48,851 bases of DNA from Fidelibacterota bacterium (lineage in GTDB: Bacteria > Fidelibacterota > Marinisomatia > Marinisomatales > UBA1611). This document shows, one piece after another, positions 36,519-46,066 of this stretch. Position 1 is the first letter of the stretch, and every line of letters begins with the position of its first letter. Location: NCBI GenBank assembly GCA_018671775.1, contig JABHGY010000108.1:1-48851 (forward strand). Reading direction: 5' to 3'. The notes below the pieces were generated by a model. It did no database searches. It was not told the DNA's origin and saw only the letters and a list, made by a program, of their open reading frames with translations. Position numbers and translations under genes: made by a program.

Positions 36519-37694
36519 CTATAAATATTGTTTTAATTTTTCTACCATATCTGTTTTTTCCCAAGTGAATGAATCTAGCTCTCGTCCAAAATGACCATAG
36601 GCCGCCGTTTGGCGATATCGTGGATGTTTCAATTTTAGATGAGAAATAATTGCACCCGGTTTGAGTGGGAAATTTTCTTTGACCAATGCTGTAAGTTTTT
36701 CATCAGACATTTTTCCTGTTCCAAATGATTGAACGAGTAAAGAAGTAGGTTCAGCAACACCAATGCCGTAAGATAATTGCACCTCACATTTATCTGCCAA
36801 ACCAGAAGCCACAATATTTTTTGCAATATAGCGTGCCATATAAGTTGCTGACCGATCTACTTTAGACGGATCTTTCCCTGAAAAAGCACCACCGCCATGA
36901 GGCGCATAACCACCGTAAGTATCCACAATAATTTTTCTTCCTGTTAGCCCCGTATCTGCCGCTGGACCGCCATGGACAAATCGTCCCGTTCCATTAACAA
37001 TAAATTCTTTTTCATAGGGATAATCATATTTATCTAAAACGGGTAAAATGATATGCTGAATTACTTCTTTCTTCACAAAAGCATTTTCTGCCTCTTCCGT
37101 TCCAAATTTTCCTAACATATCTTCGTGTTGAGTTGCAATCACAACTTGAGAAATAGATGTGGGTTGTCCATCCACATATTTCACGGAAACCTGAGATTTA
37201 CCATCTGGACGAAGCCAAGACAACGTTCCATCTTTTCGTAATTCGGTTAATTTCTCTGTCAAGCGATGGGCCATTTGAATCGGCAAAGGCATCAATTCTG
37301 GTGTTTCCTTACAAGCAAAACCAAACATAAGTCCTTGATCGCCAGCGCCTTGCTCTTCATCATTCCCTTGACTTACACCTTGGGATATTTCTTTGGATTG
37401 GGGTTGAATGGCTGAAATCACTTTCACCGTTTCTTGATTCATCCCTTTTGTATAATCATCATAGCCAATCTCATTTAAGGTGTTTTTAACAATACGATCT
37501 ACGTCAACAAATCCATCCGTAGTGATTTCACCCGCAACTACGACCATTTCTTTTGTTGCTAAAGTCTCACACGCCACACGAGATTCGGAATCTTGTTCTA
37601 ATAAATTGTCTAAGATCGCATCGGATATGGCATCACAAACTTTGTCTGGATGACCTTCGGTTACGGATTCTGATGTAAAATAATATTCGCTCAT
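36519..37694 (-). CDS. metK: S-adenosylmethionine synthetase
   Basis: Makes SAM from methionine and ATP. The 391-residue protein begins with YYFTSESVTEGHPDKVCDAI. It has the ATP motif GAGDQGLMFGFA and the phosphate loop GGGAFSGKDPSKVDRSA, and VNGTGRFVHGGPAADTGLTG covers the metal and methionine region. An AAAGGAAAC ribosome binding site precedes the ATG. Only 15 bases separate its stop from the SAH riboswitch, so ahcY is probably read through from metK or from a promoter inside the metK end. Confidence 0.98.
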   Translation of the reverse strand: MSEYYFTSESVTEGHPDKVCDAISDAILDNLLEQDSESRVACETLATKEMVVVAGEITTDGFVDVDRIVKNTLNEIGYDDYTKGMNQETVKVISAIQPQSKEISQGVSQGNDEEQGAGDQGLMFGFACKETPELMPLPIQMAHRLTEKLTELRKDGTLSWLRPDGKSQVSVKYVDGQPTSISQVVIATQHEDMLGKFGTEEAENAFVKKEVIQHIILPVLDKYDYPYEKEFIVNGTGRFVHGGPAADTGLTGRKIIVDTYGGYAPHGGGAFSGKDPSKVDRSATYMARYIAKNIVASGLADKCEVQLSYGIGVAEPTSLLVQSFGTGKMSDEKLTALVKENFPLKPGAIISHLKLKHPRYRQTAAYGHFGRELDSFTWEKTDMVEKLKQYL

Positions 37695-37728
37695 AATGTT
37701 TCCTTTAATCTTAAAAATTGTCGGGGAA

Positions 37729-37757
37729 ATTATACCTTTTTATAGAAAATCCAAAGT
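37729..37757 (-). promoter_or_regulatory. Possible sigma-70-like promoter for metK
   Basis: On the minus strand a perfect TATAAT (37734-37729) lies 35 bases before the metK ATG, with a weak TTTGGA or CTTTGG -35 candidate 15-16 bases upstream. It falls in the gap after argF. The resulting leader would be under 30 bases, too short for a SAM riboswitch. The -35 match is poor, so the call is tentative. Confidence 0.4.
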
Positions 37758-37797
37758 GATGGAAAAGTTTATATTAAGCAATGCTCGTCTTTAAATT

Positions 37798-38736
<939 letters not shown>

Positions 38737-38903
38737 TTAATAAATTCGTTTCCCTAAATAAATTACTTTGGCGAGGGTTAATCGTAATTTTAATTTTCAT
38801 CATATTTTTATAAACCCCCATCTATCCCCAACATTTGAGGATTTGATTGGGTAAAAATAAAAATTACTTTCTACTATTGTCCGCCGGATTAAATAGAAGA
38901 AAC

Positions 38904-39752
38904 TTATTCTGTTAAAATTTTGAATAATTTTGAATTGGATGGAAGAACCAAAGTCGTATTTTTATCAATGACCTTTTTGTAGGTTTCCAACGTGCGGACA
39001 AACTCATAAAAATCTGGGTCTTTTGAAAAAGCATCTGCATAAATCTGCAAAGCCTTTGCTTCCCCTTCACCACGAATTTCTTGTGCTATTTTATACGCAT
39101 CTGCCAAAACCACCACTTTATCTCGATCTGTTGTGGCTCTAATTTTTTGAGCTTCTTCTTCACCTTCCGATCTAAATTTATTCGCCTGACGCATTCGTTC
39201 TGCTTCCATCCGAGCATAAATGGATTTTTCATTTTCTTGAGGTAAATCCACTCGTTTGATACGAACATCCACAACTTCAATGCCATAAGGTCCTGTTGCT
39301 TCATTACTTTCTCGCGTTACTTTTTCCATGATGACGTCACGATTTTCTGTAATGATTTCTGCCATTTCATGCGTTCCTAATTCCTGACGTAATTTGGAGT
39401 AAACAATGTCATCCAAGCGCGTTACAGCAATGGGAACCGATTGCACGGTTTGGAGAAAAAGAAGTGGATTCACAATCCTAAATCGTACATAATTATCAAC
39501 GATAAGTGATTTTTTATCCTGACTCAAAATCTCTTCTGGTGGCACATCATATTCCAACAAGCGATTGTCAAAAACGGACGCGGTTTGAAATGGAGCGGGC
39601 AATTTAAAATTAAGTCCTGGTTCCGTAATGGTTCTTATCGGTTTTCCAAATTGAAGGATAACCACCTGCTCCGTTTCGTCCACAAGAAATACAGTGGAGA
39701 AAGCAAACAAAAGCCCAAGAATTATTGTTGCTAAAAATATATTTTTTTTCAT
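38904..39752 (-). CDS. hflC: HflC, modulator of FtsH protease
   Basis: A 282-residue SPFH/band 7 protein forming a membrane complex with HflK that surrounds FtsH. An N-terminal membrane segment (residues 5-25) precedes the SPFH domain (DETEQVVILQFGKPIRTITE, GIEVVDVRIKRVDLP). A coiled coil with EAERMRQANKFRSEGEEEA and the AYKIAQEIRGEGEAKALQIY region follows. The ATG overlaps the hflK stop by one base. Length is slightly short of E. coli HflC, as is common. Confidence 0.94.
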   Translation of the reverse strand: MKKNIFLATIILGLLFAFSTVFLVDETEQVVILQFGKPIRTITEPGLNFKLPAPFQTASVFDNRLLEYDVPPEEILSQDKKSLIVDNYVRFRIVNPLLFLQTVQSVPIAVTRLDDIVYSKLRQELGTHEMAEIITENRDVIMEKVTRESNEATGPYGIEVVDVRIKRVDLPQENEKSIYARMEAERMRQANKFRSEGEEEAQKIRATTDRDKVVVLADAYKIAQEIRGEGEAKALQIYADAFSKDPDFYEFVRTLETYKKVIDKNTTLVLPSNSKLFKILTE

Positions 39753-40723
39753 TATTTCTTCCCTTTCGTTGGGTTGAGATTCAAGAGATTGAGCACGTTC
39801 CCATTGTCTCCATCAGGAACAATCACTTTTTCAACCCCTGGTAAAATTTCTTCCATGGTTTCTAAATAAAGTCGTTTTTTGGTAATATTCTTCGCCTTGC
39901 GATATTCCTTGAGCATAGATTTGAATTTGGCCACATCCCCTTCTGCTCTTTTGGTTCGGGCTTGCTTAAAACCCTCCGCATTACGAATACGTGCTTCTGC
40001 TTCTCCCCGTGCTTTTGGGATTAAATCATTCCGATACCCTTCCGCTTGGTTAATCATACGATTTTTATCTTCTTTGGCTGAAGCCACATCCTTGAAAGCG
40101 CCAAGCACCTGTTCTGGGGGAGAAACGTCTTGCAACTGGACAGCTACCACTTGGATGCCTGCTCCATATTTATCCAATATCTCCTGCAACAAAGCCTTCG
40201 TTTCTTCTTGGATTTTGAGCTTTCCACTGGTCAAAGATTCATCGATATTATGACGACCCACCACCGTTCTTAAACTCGCTTCAGCAGCTTCGCGAACAGT
40301 CAGTCTAGGCTTGACAATGTCAAATAAATAGGCTTCCGGTGATTTGATTTTATACTGAACAATCATTTCTGCATCCACGATATTCTCATCTCCTGTGAGC
40401 ATTAAACTTTCCTGATTGATAGCGCGGTACTGACCATTGCCTAAAGAACGAAACCCAATTTCGATTCGCTTCACTTCCGTGACTTTGGGCGTATCCACCG
40501 ATTCAATGGGGTAAGGAAAATGGTAATTCAAACCCGGTTGATCTACGCGCGTGAATTCTCCAAAAGTCCGCACCACGCCGACTTCATCTGGTCCCACCTT
40601 ATAAATGCCGGTAGAAAGCCATCCGAAAAAGACGATAAGTACAATGGGAATGAGTCCCAAAGTGAGTAGTTTTTCAGGGACTTTTATTTCGCTATCCCCG
40701 ACGATTATTCTTCGATATGCCAT
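39752..40723 (-). CDS. hflK: HflK, modulator of FtsH protease
   Basis: Partner of HflC. The 323-residue protein has one membrane segment (residues 21-45, LGLIPIVLIVFFGWLSTGIY). The SPFH domain is VGPDEVGVVRTFGEFTRVDQ, then PGLNYHFPYPIESVDTPKV and VQLQDVSPPEQVLGAF. A C-terminal coiled coil covers about 215-285. It lacks the Gly-rich N-terminal cytoplasmic tail of proteobacterial HflK. It starts 16 bases after rpoN with an AGGAG ribosome binding site. Confidence 0.94.
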   Translation of the reverse strand: MAYRRIIVGDSEIKVPEKLLTLGLIPIVLIVFFGWLSTGIYKVGPDEVGVVRTFGEFTRVDQPGLNYHFPYPIESVDTPKVTEVKRIEIGFRSLGNGQYRAINQESLMLTGDENIVDAEMIVQYKIKSPEAYLFDIVKPRLTVREAAEASLRTVVGRHNIDESLTSGKLKIQEETKALLQEILDKYGAGIQVVAVQLQDVSPPEQVLGAFKDVASAKEDKNRMINQAEGYRNDLIPKARGEAEARIRNAEGFKQARTKRAEGDVAKFKSMLKEYRKAKNITKKRLYLETMEEILPGVEKVIVPDGDNGNVLNLLNLNPTKGKK

Positions 40724-40739
40724 TGTTATTTCTCCTTTA

Positions 40740-42086
40740 TTAAAATTCTTTTCTTAATCGAGCTACAGGATAACCCAATTGATCTCTGTATTTCGCTACG
40801 GTTCTTCTAGCCATCTTGTAACCCACTTCAGCCAATCTTGTTCCTAATTCATCATCATTCAAAGGCGATTTTTTATCTTCCGCCAAAATGATTTTTTCCA
40901 ATGCAATTTTGATGATATAGTTTGATACAACGCGTCCATCATCTAAAGAAACCGCATCAGAAAAAAAATGTTTCAGTTCAAAAACACCGTAAGGGGTGTC
41001 CACGAACTTACCGCGAGTTGAGCGACTTATTGTGGATATATCCATCTTAATTATATCCGCAATATCTTGTAATACCATAGGCTGGAGATGTTCGATGTTC
41101 CCCTTAAAAAATTCTGTTTGCTTCTCAATGATGGTCTTCATCACATTCAACATGGTGCGACGTCTTTGGTTTACCGCATCCACAAACCAGTGAGCCGAAT
41201 CCAACTTTTCTTTCATGAATTTTTTTGTTTCGGCTGTAATAGATTTCTGATCCAAAGCGCCTGCATACTCTTGATTCACGCGCACTTCCGGAATACCGCC
41301 ATCATTGGTGGTAATACGCCAGCCATCATTTTCTTCTCTAACAATCAAATCTGGAATCACCACTTGATAGCGATCTTGAAGCCCTTCTCCTGGACGAGGA
41401 TTTAATTGAGAAATCAGCTCAATCGCTTCTTGTAATGCTTCGTGAGAACATTTCGTTTTTGTCTGAATTTTTTCATAACGCTTGTGCATAAAATCTTCAA
41501 ACAAATAATGAACGATTTTCCACGCTAAAGATGCTTCATCATCCTCCAACTGAACGAGCAAACATTCTTGAATATTTCGAGAACCTAAACCTTTTGGTTC
41601 AAGACGTTGGACAACTTTGAGAATATCTTCAATATCTTCATCTTTTTTTCCAAATCGATCCGCAATTAGAATCAGTTCTGTATCTAAATATCCACGGTCA
41701 TTTACATTCCAAATGATTTCTTCCGCAATTTCGACTTCAAGTTCAGAAAGGCCAGTATCATCCAACTGAGCAATCACATCTTCCAAAAAACTATGGCTTT
41801 CTGCTAAAGGACCGTATTCTTTTTCTTCTTGTTTGTTATAAGAAAAATCATCTTCATAAACTTCTTTTTCAGTCAAATCTAGCGCATCTAAAAGCGATTC
41901 ATCTTCCGAATTTACATCTTCTGAAGTGTCCGTTTCTACTTGCTCCAATAAGGGATTAAGTTCCAACTCATCCAAAATGGCTTGCTCTAAATTGATAGCA
42001 TTCAATTGAAGAAGTTTTGCTTGTAAAACTTGCGTTGGCGAAAGCTTCTGTTTTTGAGCTAAGACTTGTTTTAGATGGGTTGCCAT
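40740..42086 (-). CDS. rpoN: RNA polymerase sigma-54 factor
   Basis: Alternative sigma factor recognising GG-N10-GC promoters and requiring an enhancer-binding ATPase. The 448-residue protein has region I (KLSPTQVLQAKLLQLNAINL, then DELELNPLLEQ) and a very acidic region II (residues 50-90). The core-binding domain includes LEPKGLGSRNIQECL, the HTH is QDIADIIKMDISTISRSTRG, and the RpoN box is ARRTVAKYRDQLGYP near the C terminus. Its place just after lptB matches the lptC-lptB-rpoN order of many Gram-negative bacteria. No enhancer-binding protein is in the window. Confidence 0.96.
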   Translation of the reverse strand: MATHLKQVLAQKQKLSPTQVLQAKLLQLNAINLEQAILDELELNPLLEQVETDTSEDVNSEDESLLDALDLTEKEVYEDDFSYNKQEEKEYGPLAESHSFLEDVIAQLDDTGLSELEVEIAEEIIWNVNDRGYLDTELILIADRFGKKDEDIEDILKVVQRLEPKGLGSRNIQECLLVQLEDDEASLAWKIVHYLFEDFMHKRYEKIQTKTKCSHEALQEAIELISQLNPRPGEGLQDRYQVVIPDLIVREENDGWRITTNDGGIPEVRVNQEYAGALDQKSITAETKKFMKEKLDSAHWFVDAVNQRRRTMLNVMKTIIEKQTEFFKGNIEHLQPMVLQDIADIIKMDISTISRSTRGKFVDTPYGVFELKHFFSDAVSLDDGRVVSNYIIKIALEKIILAEDKKSPLNDDELGTRLAEVGYKMARRTVAKYRDQLGYPVARLRKEF

Positions 42087-42820
42087 TAGTCCAATCTAAA
42101 TTTTGCGCCTAAATATAAACGACGTGCTTCTTCATCATTTGCTAAGGATTCAGAGCTTCCTGTTTTCAATACTTTTCCTTCAAACAATAGATAAGAACGA
42201 TCCGTAATCGACAAAGTTTCTCTCACATTATGATCTGTAATCAAAACGCCAATATTTTTTTCTTTGAGAGAGCGAACGATGGATTGAATGTCTTCTACCG
42301 CAATCGGATCCACACCAGCAAACGGTTCATCCAAAAGGATAAAATCTGGATCCATGGCCAAAGCACGACTGATTTCCACTCGTCGCCTTTCTCCACCGGA
42401 AAGAGTATTCCCTTTGCTTTTTCGTAAATGAGCAATAGATAATTCGTCCAATAATTTTTCCATCTTTTCATTTTGCTCCGATGATGATAAATCACTCCGC
42501 ATTTCCAAGACAAGTTTCAAATTATCTTCTACCGACAATTTTCCGAAAATGGACGGTTCTTGCGCTAAATAGCCTACGCCAGCCCGAGCCCGCTTATACA
42601 TAGGTTCATCCGTAATTTTTTTTTCATCTAAAAAGATATTCCCAAAAGTAGGTTTTACCATGCCTGTAATCATATAAAATGTAGTCGTTTTTCCTGCGCC
42701 ATTCGGACCGAGTAATCCAACAATTTCTCCCTTATTTACGGAAATATCTACATCTTGGACCACCATACGATTTCCATATTTTTTGGATATATTTTTTGCG
42801 CTGAGTGTTTGATTCTTCAT
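42086..42820 (-). CDS. lptB: LPS export ABC transporter ATP-binding protein
   Basis: Cytoplasmic ATPase of the Lpt system. The frame is open further upstream, but ATG 42820 overlaps the lptC stop (ATGA) and gives 244 residues starting KNQTLSAKNISKKYGNR. Walker A is GLLGPNGAGKTTTFYMITG, the signature is LSGGERRRVEISRAL, and Walker B is FILLDEPFAGVDPIAVEDIQ, with the LptB-type YLAQEPSIFGKLSVEDNL. The stop overlaps the rpoN ATG by one base. Confidence 0.97.
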   Translation of the reverse strand: MKNQTLSAKNISKKYGNRMVVQDVDISVNKGEIVGLLGPNGAGKTTTFYMITGMVKPTFGNIFLDEKKITDEPMYKRARAGVGYLAQEPSIFGKLSVEDNLKLVLEMRSDLSSSEQNEKMEKLLDELSIAHLRKSKGNTLSGGERRRVEISRALAMDPDFILLDEPFAGVDPIAVEDIQSIVRSLKEKNIGVLITDHNVRETLSITDRSYLLFEGKVLKTGSSESLANDEEARRLYLGAKFRLD

Positions 42821-43365
42821 TTTTTCAACTCTCGATTGCTCACGCCTGAAGGCTTTAAAATTTTCCAATGATTTAGATCAGAATCAGATTCAAATCCCAC
42901 GCCATACAAAGTATCTGCATATTGGGTTGTCAACATAATCGAATCTTTCGTAAACATAATTTCCTTTTTCGAATCCCAAGTCAGTGTATCTGTATAAAGT
43001 GTCATTCCGCTATCAGAGATAGCCACAACCTGACCCATCGCCACCATATCATTGGATTTCTGATCCACTTCAGCACGTATTGCTTTCAAATTGGACGTGT
43101 GATTTTCCTCTCCATCAAAAAAATCGATGACCACACCACTATCCAAAAGCGCGAATTGCTTTTCATGATATTTTTCGAGATGTCCCGCACGAATTTTGGC
43201 CGTTAGACTGCCTTCATCACTCAAATATATGGTCACATTCCAACCCTCTTGATCTGGCCCTTTTTCCTGGATTTCCATATCGTTCATTTCAATCGGTTTT
43301 TCGCAAGCCATGAAAATCAGCCCAACAAATAGAGGCATCTTGGTAATTATATTTTTGAATTGCAT
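42817..43365 (-). CDS. lptC: LptC-like LPS export protein (lipoprotein form)
   Basis: Periplasmic bridge component receiving LPS from LptB2FG. The 182-residue protein has a lipoprotein-type signal with VGLIFMAC (Cys21) rather than the proteobacterial membrane anchor. This is followed by the LptC beta-jellyroll (GSLTAKIRAGHLEKYHEKQ, GVVIDFFDGEENHTSNLKA, AEVDQKSNDMVAMGQVVAIS and DTLTWDSKKEIMFTKD). The assignment is supported by position between kdsC and lptB. Confidence 0.9.
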   Translation of the reverse strand: MQFKNIITKMPLFVGLIFMACEKPIEMNDMEIQEKGPDQEGWNVTIYLSDEGSLTAKIRAGHLEKYHEKQFALLDSGVVIDFFDGEENHTSNLKAIRAEVDQKSNDMVAMGQVVAISDSGMTLYTDTLTWDSKKEIMFTKDSIMLTTQYADTLYGVGFESDSDLNHWKILKPSGVSNRELKK

Positions 43366-43383
43366 GAGAGAATTTCGTAAATC

Positions 43384-43926
43384 CTATTCTTCATTATTGA
43401 ACGTGCTAACCGCTTCACGCAATTGGATAAGCACATCTTCGTATCGTCCTTGCTCCTTTAATATCCAATCCACTGCTTCCCGAAAAGCCCCTTCTCCACC
43501 TGCTTTTTCTGTCACATAAACTGCCAACTCTTTTACCAAAGGATATGCATCAGAAACAGAAATAGCTGTGCCTACTTTTTCCATAACAGGCATATCAATC
43601 ATATCATCTCCAATAAAAGCAATTTCATCATCGTCTAATTGGTATTTTTTTTTAAGGGCTTCATAGGGAATCAATTTATTCAAAGTGCCATTATAAACGT
43701 CTTGAATTTTGAGCTCTTTTGCTCGTGCTTCGGTGGCTTTAGAAAATCGTCCTGAGATAAATGCGACCTTCAAATCTGCCATTCGCGCTACTGCCATGCC
43801 CGCACCATCCAAAACAGAAAATCGTTTAAACTCTTCTCCCGTTCCATTGAGAAAAATCGTTCCATCTGTCCAAACGCCATCTACATCGGAAATAATCAAT
43901 TTTATTTTTTGAACAGACGAATTCAT
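43384..43926 (-). CDS. kdsC: 3-deoxy-D-manno-octulosonate 8-phosphate phosphatase (KdsC, HAD family)
   Basis: Dephosphorylates KDO-8-phosphate for LPS core synthesis. The 180-residue HAD protein has motif I as IISDVDGVWTDGTIFLNG (nucleophile in DVDG). It also has FSVLDGAGMAVARMADLKVAFISGR, and motif IV as IAFIGDDMIDMPVM. KdsC lacks a large cap, as here. The gene lies 2 bases after the pyrG stop and 18 bases before lptC, matching the known kdsC-lptC-lptB order. Confidence 0.93.
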   Translation of the reverse strand: MNSSVQKIKLIISDVDGVWTDGTIFLNGTGEEFKRFSVLDGAGMAVARMADLKVAFISGRFSKATEARAKELKIQDVYNGTLNKLIPYEALKKKYQLDDDEIAFIGDDMIDMPVMEKVGTAISVSDAYPLVKELAVYVTEKAGGEGAFREAVDWILKEQGRYEDVLIQLREAVSTFNNEE

Positions 43927-43928
43927 GT

Positions 43929-45551
43929 TTATTTTAATGAATCATACTTTAGTGTGGCCGCAATAAAATTCCGAAACAAAGGATGAGCTCGATTGACGCG
44001 ACTTTTTAATTCTGGATGAAATTGCCCTGCAACAAACCAAGGATGATTAGGCAATTCCACGGCCTCCACAACGCCCAATTCTTTATTCTCGCCAGAAAAA
44101 ATTAATCCTTTTTTCTCTAGTCTTGCTCTATATCGATTGTTCACTTCATACCGATGGCGATGTCTTTCCGAAATATTTTTCTTTCGATAGGCGGCGTAGG
44201 TTTTTGTTCCCGTTTTAAGTGTGCAATCATAAGCGCCCAAACGCATGGTGCCACCTTTAATTTTAATTGCTCGCTGAGATTCCATCAAGTCTATCACGGG
44301 GTGAGCTGTCTTCGGATTAAATTCTGTTGAATTAGCATCTTTGAGTCCACAAACATGGCGAGCAAAATCAATCACGGCACACTGGAGTCCGAGGCAAATT
44401 CCTAAAAATGGGACATGGTTTTCGCGGGCATATTTGGATGCCAATATTTTTCCTTCTGATCCACGAGATCCAAATCCAGGGAGAAGCAGAATGCCTTGCA
44501 CATTTTTGAACGCTTTTTCTGCAGAGTCATCATCCACAATTTTTTCGGTTTTAATCCATTTGATTTTGACACGTGCTGCATTTTCTACGCCCGCATGGAT
44601 AAAAGATTCGATGACACTCTTATATGCATCTAATAACTCCGTATATTTCCCACACATGGCAATGCTTACTTCATTGGCAGGGTTTTTGAAATTATGGATA
44701 AAATCTTCTAAGTGGGAAACATCCATTTCTTTATCCAATTGAAAACGATTGTTGATGATGTCACCTACGCCTTGCTCATGCAAAACCAAAGGGACTTCGT
44801 AAATGCTTTCCAAGTCTCGCCCTTCAAGCACATGATCTGGACGCACATTGCAAAAAAGGGCTATTTTATCTCGAACTGATTTCTCAACAGCATATTCGGA
44901 GCGGCACAAAATAATATCAGGTGATAAACCAATTTCGCGTAATTTCATGACTGAATGTTGCGTCGGTTTAGATTTGAGTTCACCACTCGCTTTGATAAAA
45001 GGTAACAAAGTAACATGCACCAAAATATGATTGTGATAACCTGATTCTAAGGATAATTGACGAATCGCTTCCATAAAAGGCAAACTCTCAATATCGCCTA
45101 CGGTTCCGCCCACTTCACAAATAACAATATCATATTTTTTCGGTTGATTAACTGCCTTAATCCGATCAATAATTTCGTTGGTGATATGAGGAATAACCTG
45201 AACCGTTTCTCCCAGATATTCCCCTTTTCGTTCTCGCTCTAAAACATTGCTATAAATTTGTCCTGCAGTCGCATTGTTGTTCTTGGTCATATTTACATCA
45301 ATAAATCGTTCATAATGTCCCAAGTCTAAATCTGTTTCTGAGCCATCATCTAAGACAAAAACTTCTCCATGTTGATATGGATTCATGGTTCCTGGATCAA
45401 TATTGAGATAAGGATCGAGTTTAAGGATTGTAACACGTAAACCGGCGGATTTCAACAGATATCCAATGGAAGAGGCTGCAATGCCTTTTCCTAAACCAGA
45501 CATGACGCCCCCAAGGACAAATATATATTTGGTTTGTTTTTTGTTCGCCAC
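43929..45551 (-). CDS. pyrG: CTP synthase
   Basis: Aminates UTP to CTP using glutamine. The 540-residue protein has the synthetase domain (VLGGVMSGLGKGIAASSIGY, DPYLNIDPGTMNPYQHGEVF, VCEVGGTVGDIESLPFMEAI). The glutamine amidotransferase domain carries the catalytic Cys in FLGICLGLQCAVIDFAR and the His/Glu in AGQFHPELKSR. Length is normal. CTP is needed for CMP-KDO, so linkage with kdsC makes metabolic sense. Confidence 0.98.
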   Translation of the reverse strand: MANKKQTKYIFVLGGVMSGLGKGIAASSIGYLLKSAGLRVTILKLDPYLNIDPGTMNPYQHGEVFVLDDGSETDLDLGHYERFIDVNMTKNNNATAGQIYSNVLERERKGEYLGETVQVIPHITNEIIDRIKAVNQPKKYDIVICEVGGTVGDIESLPFMEAIRQLSLESGYHNHILVHVTLLPFIKASGELKSKPTQHSVMKLREIGLSPDIILCRSEYAVEKSVRDKIALFCNVRPDHVLEGRDLESIYEVPLVLHEQGVGDIINNRFQLDKEMDVSHLEDFIHNFKNPANEVSIAMCGKYTELLDAYKSVIESFIHAGVENAARVKIKWIKTEKIVDDDSAEKAFKNVQGILLLPGFGSRGSEGKILASKYARENHVPFLGICLGLQCAVIDFARHVCGLKDANSTEFNPKTAHPVIDLMESQRAIKIKGGTMRLGAYDCTLKTGTKTYAAYRKKNISERHRHRYEVNNRYRARLEKKGLIFSGENKELGVVEAVELPNHPWFVAGQFHPELKSRVNRAHPLFRNFIAATLKYDSLK

Positions 45552-45562
45552 GATAAATTTTC

Positions 45563-45946
45563 CTATCGGCTCATGGCGCTATAAACACCGGTCACATAAG
45601 AAATCACCCAAAAAATATAGACAAATCGGTAAAAATTAAATTGACATTTTGAAAGTGCCCACGGCTCTTCATCTTTTGCTGTTTTCCAGCCCCAAATGAT
45701 AGAAACAAAAATTACAAATGCGCCAGCATATCCCAATAAGGAATGGGGCGTAAATGCTGATTGAGTTGAAATAGCTGCCATACACCACACCGCAATGACT
45801 TCTGAAACAAATCCACTAGACAATATAATGAGTTGTTTTTTTGTGAGCATCCTGGACTTTAATACAGGAATCAATGCTCGGGAATATAGAATCAGTGCTA
45901 ATGTTATCAAGAGTGCGCCAGCTAAAATAAAAAGAGATGTGTTCAT
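45563..45946 (-). CDS. Small membrane protein resembling HsmA/TIGR03987 family
   Basis: I prefer the start at 45946 (MNTSLFILAGALLITLALIL, 127 residues) over the longer frame to 45982. There are four hydrophobic helices with a conserved-looking histidine and glycine (HSLLGYAGAFVIFVSIIWGW) and a final NFYRFVYIFWVISYVTG helix. This topology resembles the HsmA family (TIGR03987), whose function is not well established. It lies 12 bases upstream of pyrG. Confidence 0.6.
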   Translation of the reverse strand: MNTSLFILAGALLITLALILYSRALIPVLKSRMLTKKQLIILSSGFVSEVIAVWCMAAISTQSAFTPHSLLGYAGAFVIFVSIIWGWKTAKDEEPWALSKCQFNFYRFVYIFWVISYVTGVYSAMSR

Positions 45947-46066
45947 CAGATTAAGGGTCTCCCTGTTCGTTGTGAAAATCAATTTTCCAAAGGTAAACAG
46001 CTTCGAAACATGGCGCGAAATTAGACATAATAAGCACTAATCTCATTGTTTTTTAAGAGCAGAATC

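Noticed and set aside
37695-37797. SAM riboswitch (or SAM-Chlorobi motif) upstream of metK
   Set aside because: The gap is only 103 bases, AT-rich, with no conserved stems seen, and a TATAAT-like -10 leaves a leader under 30 bases.
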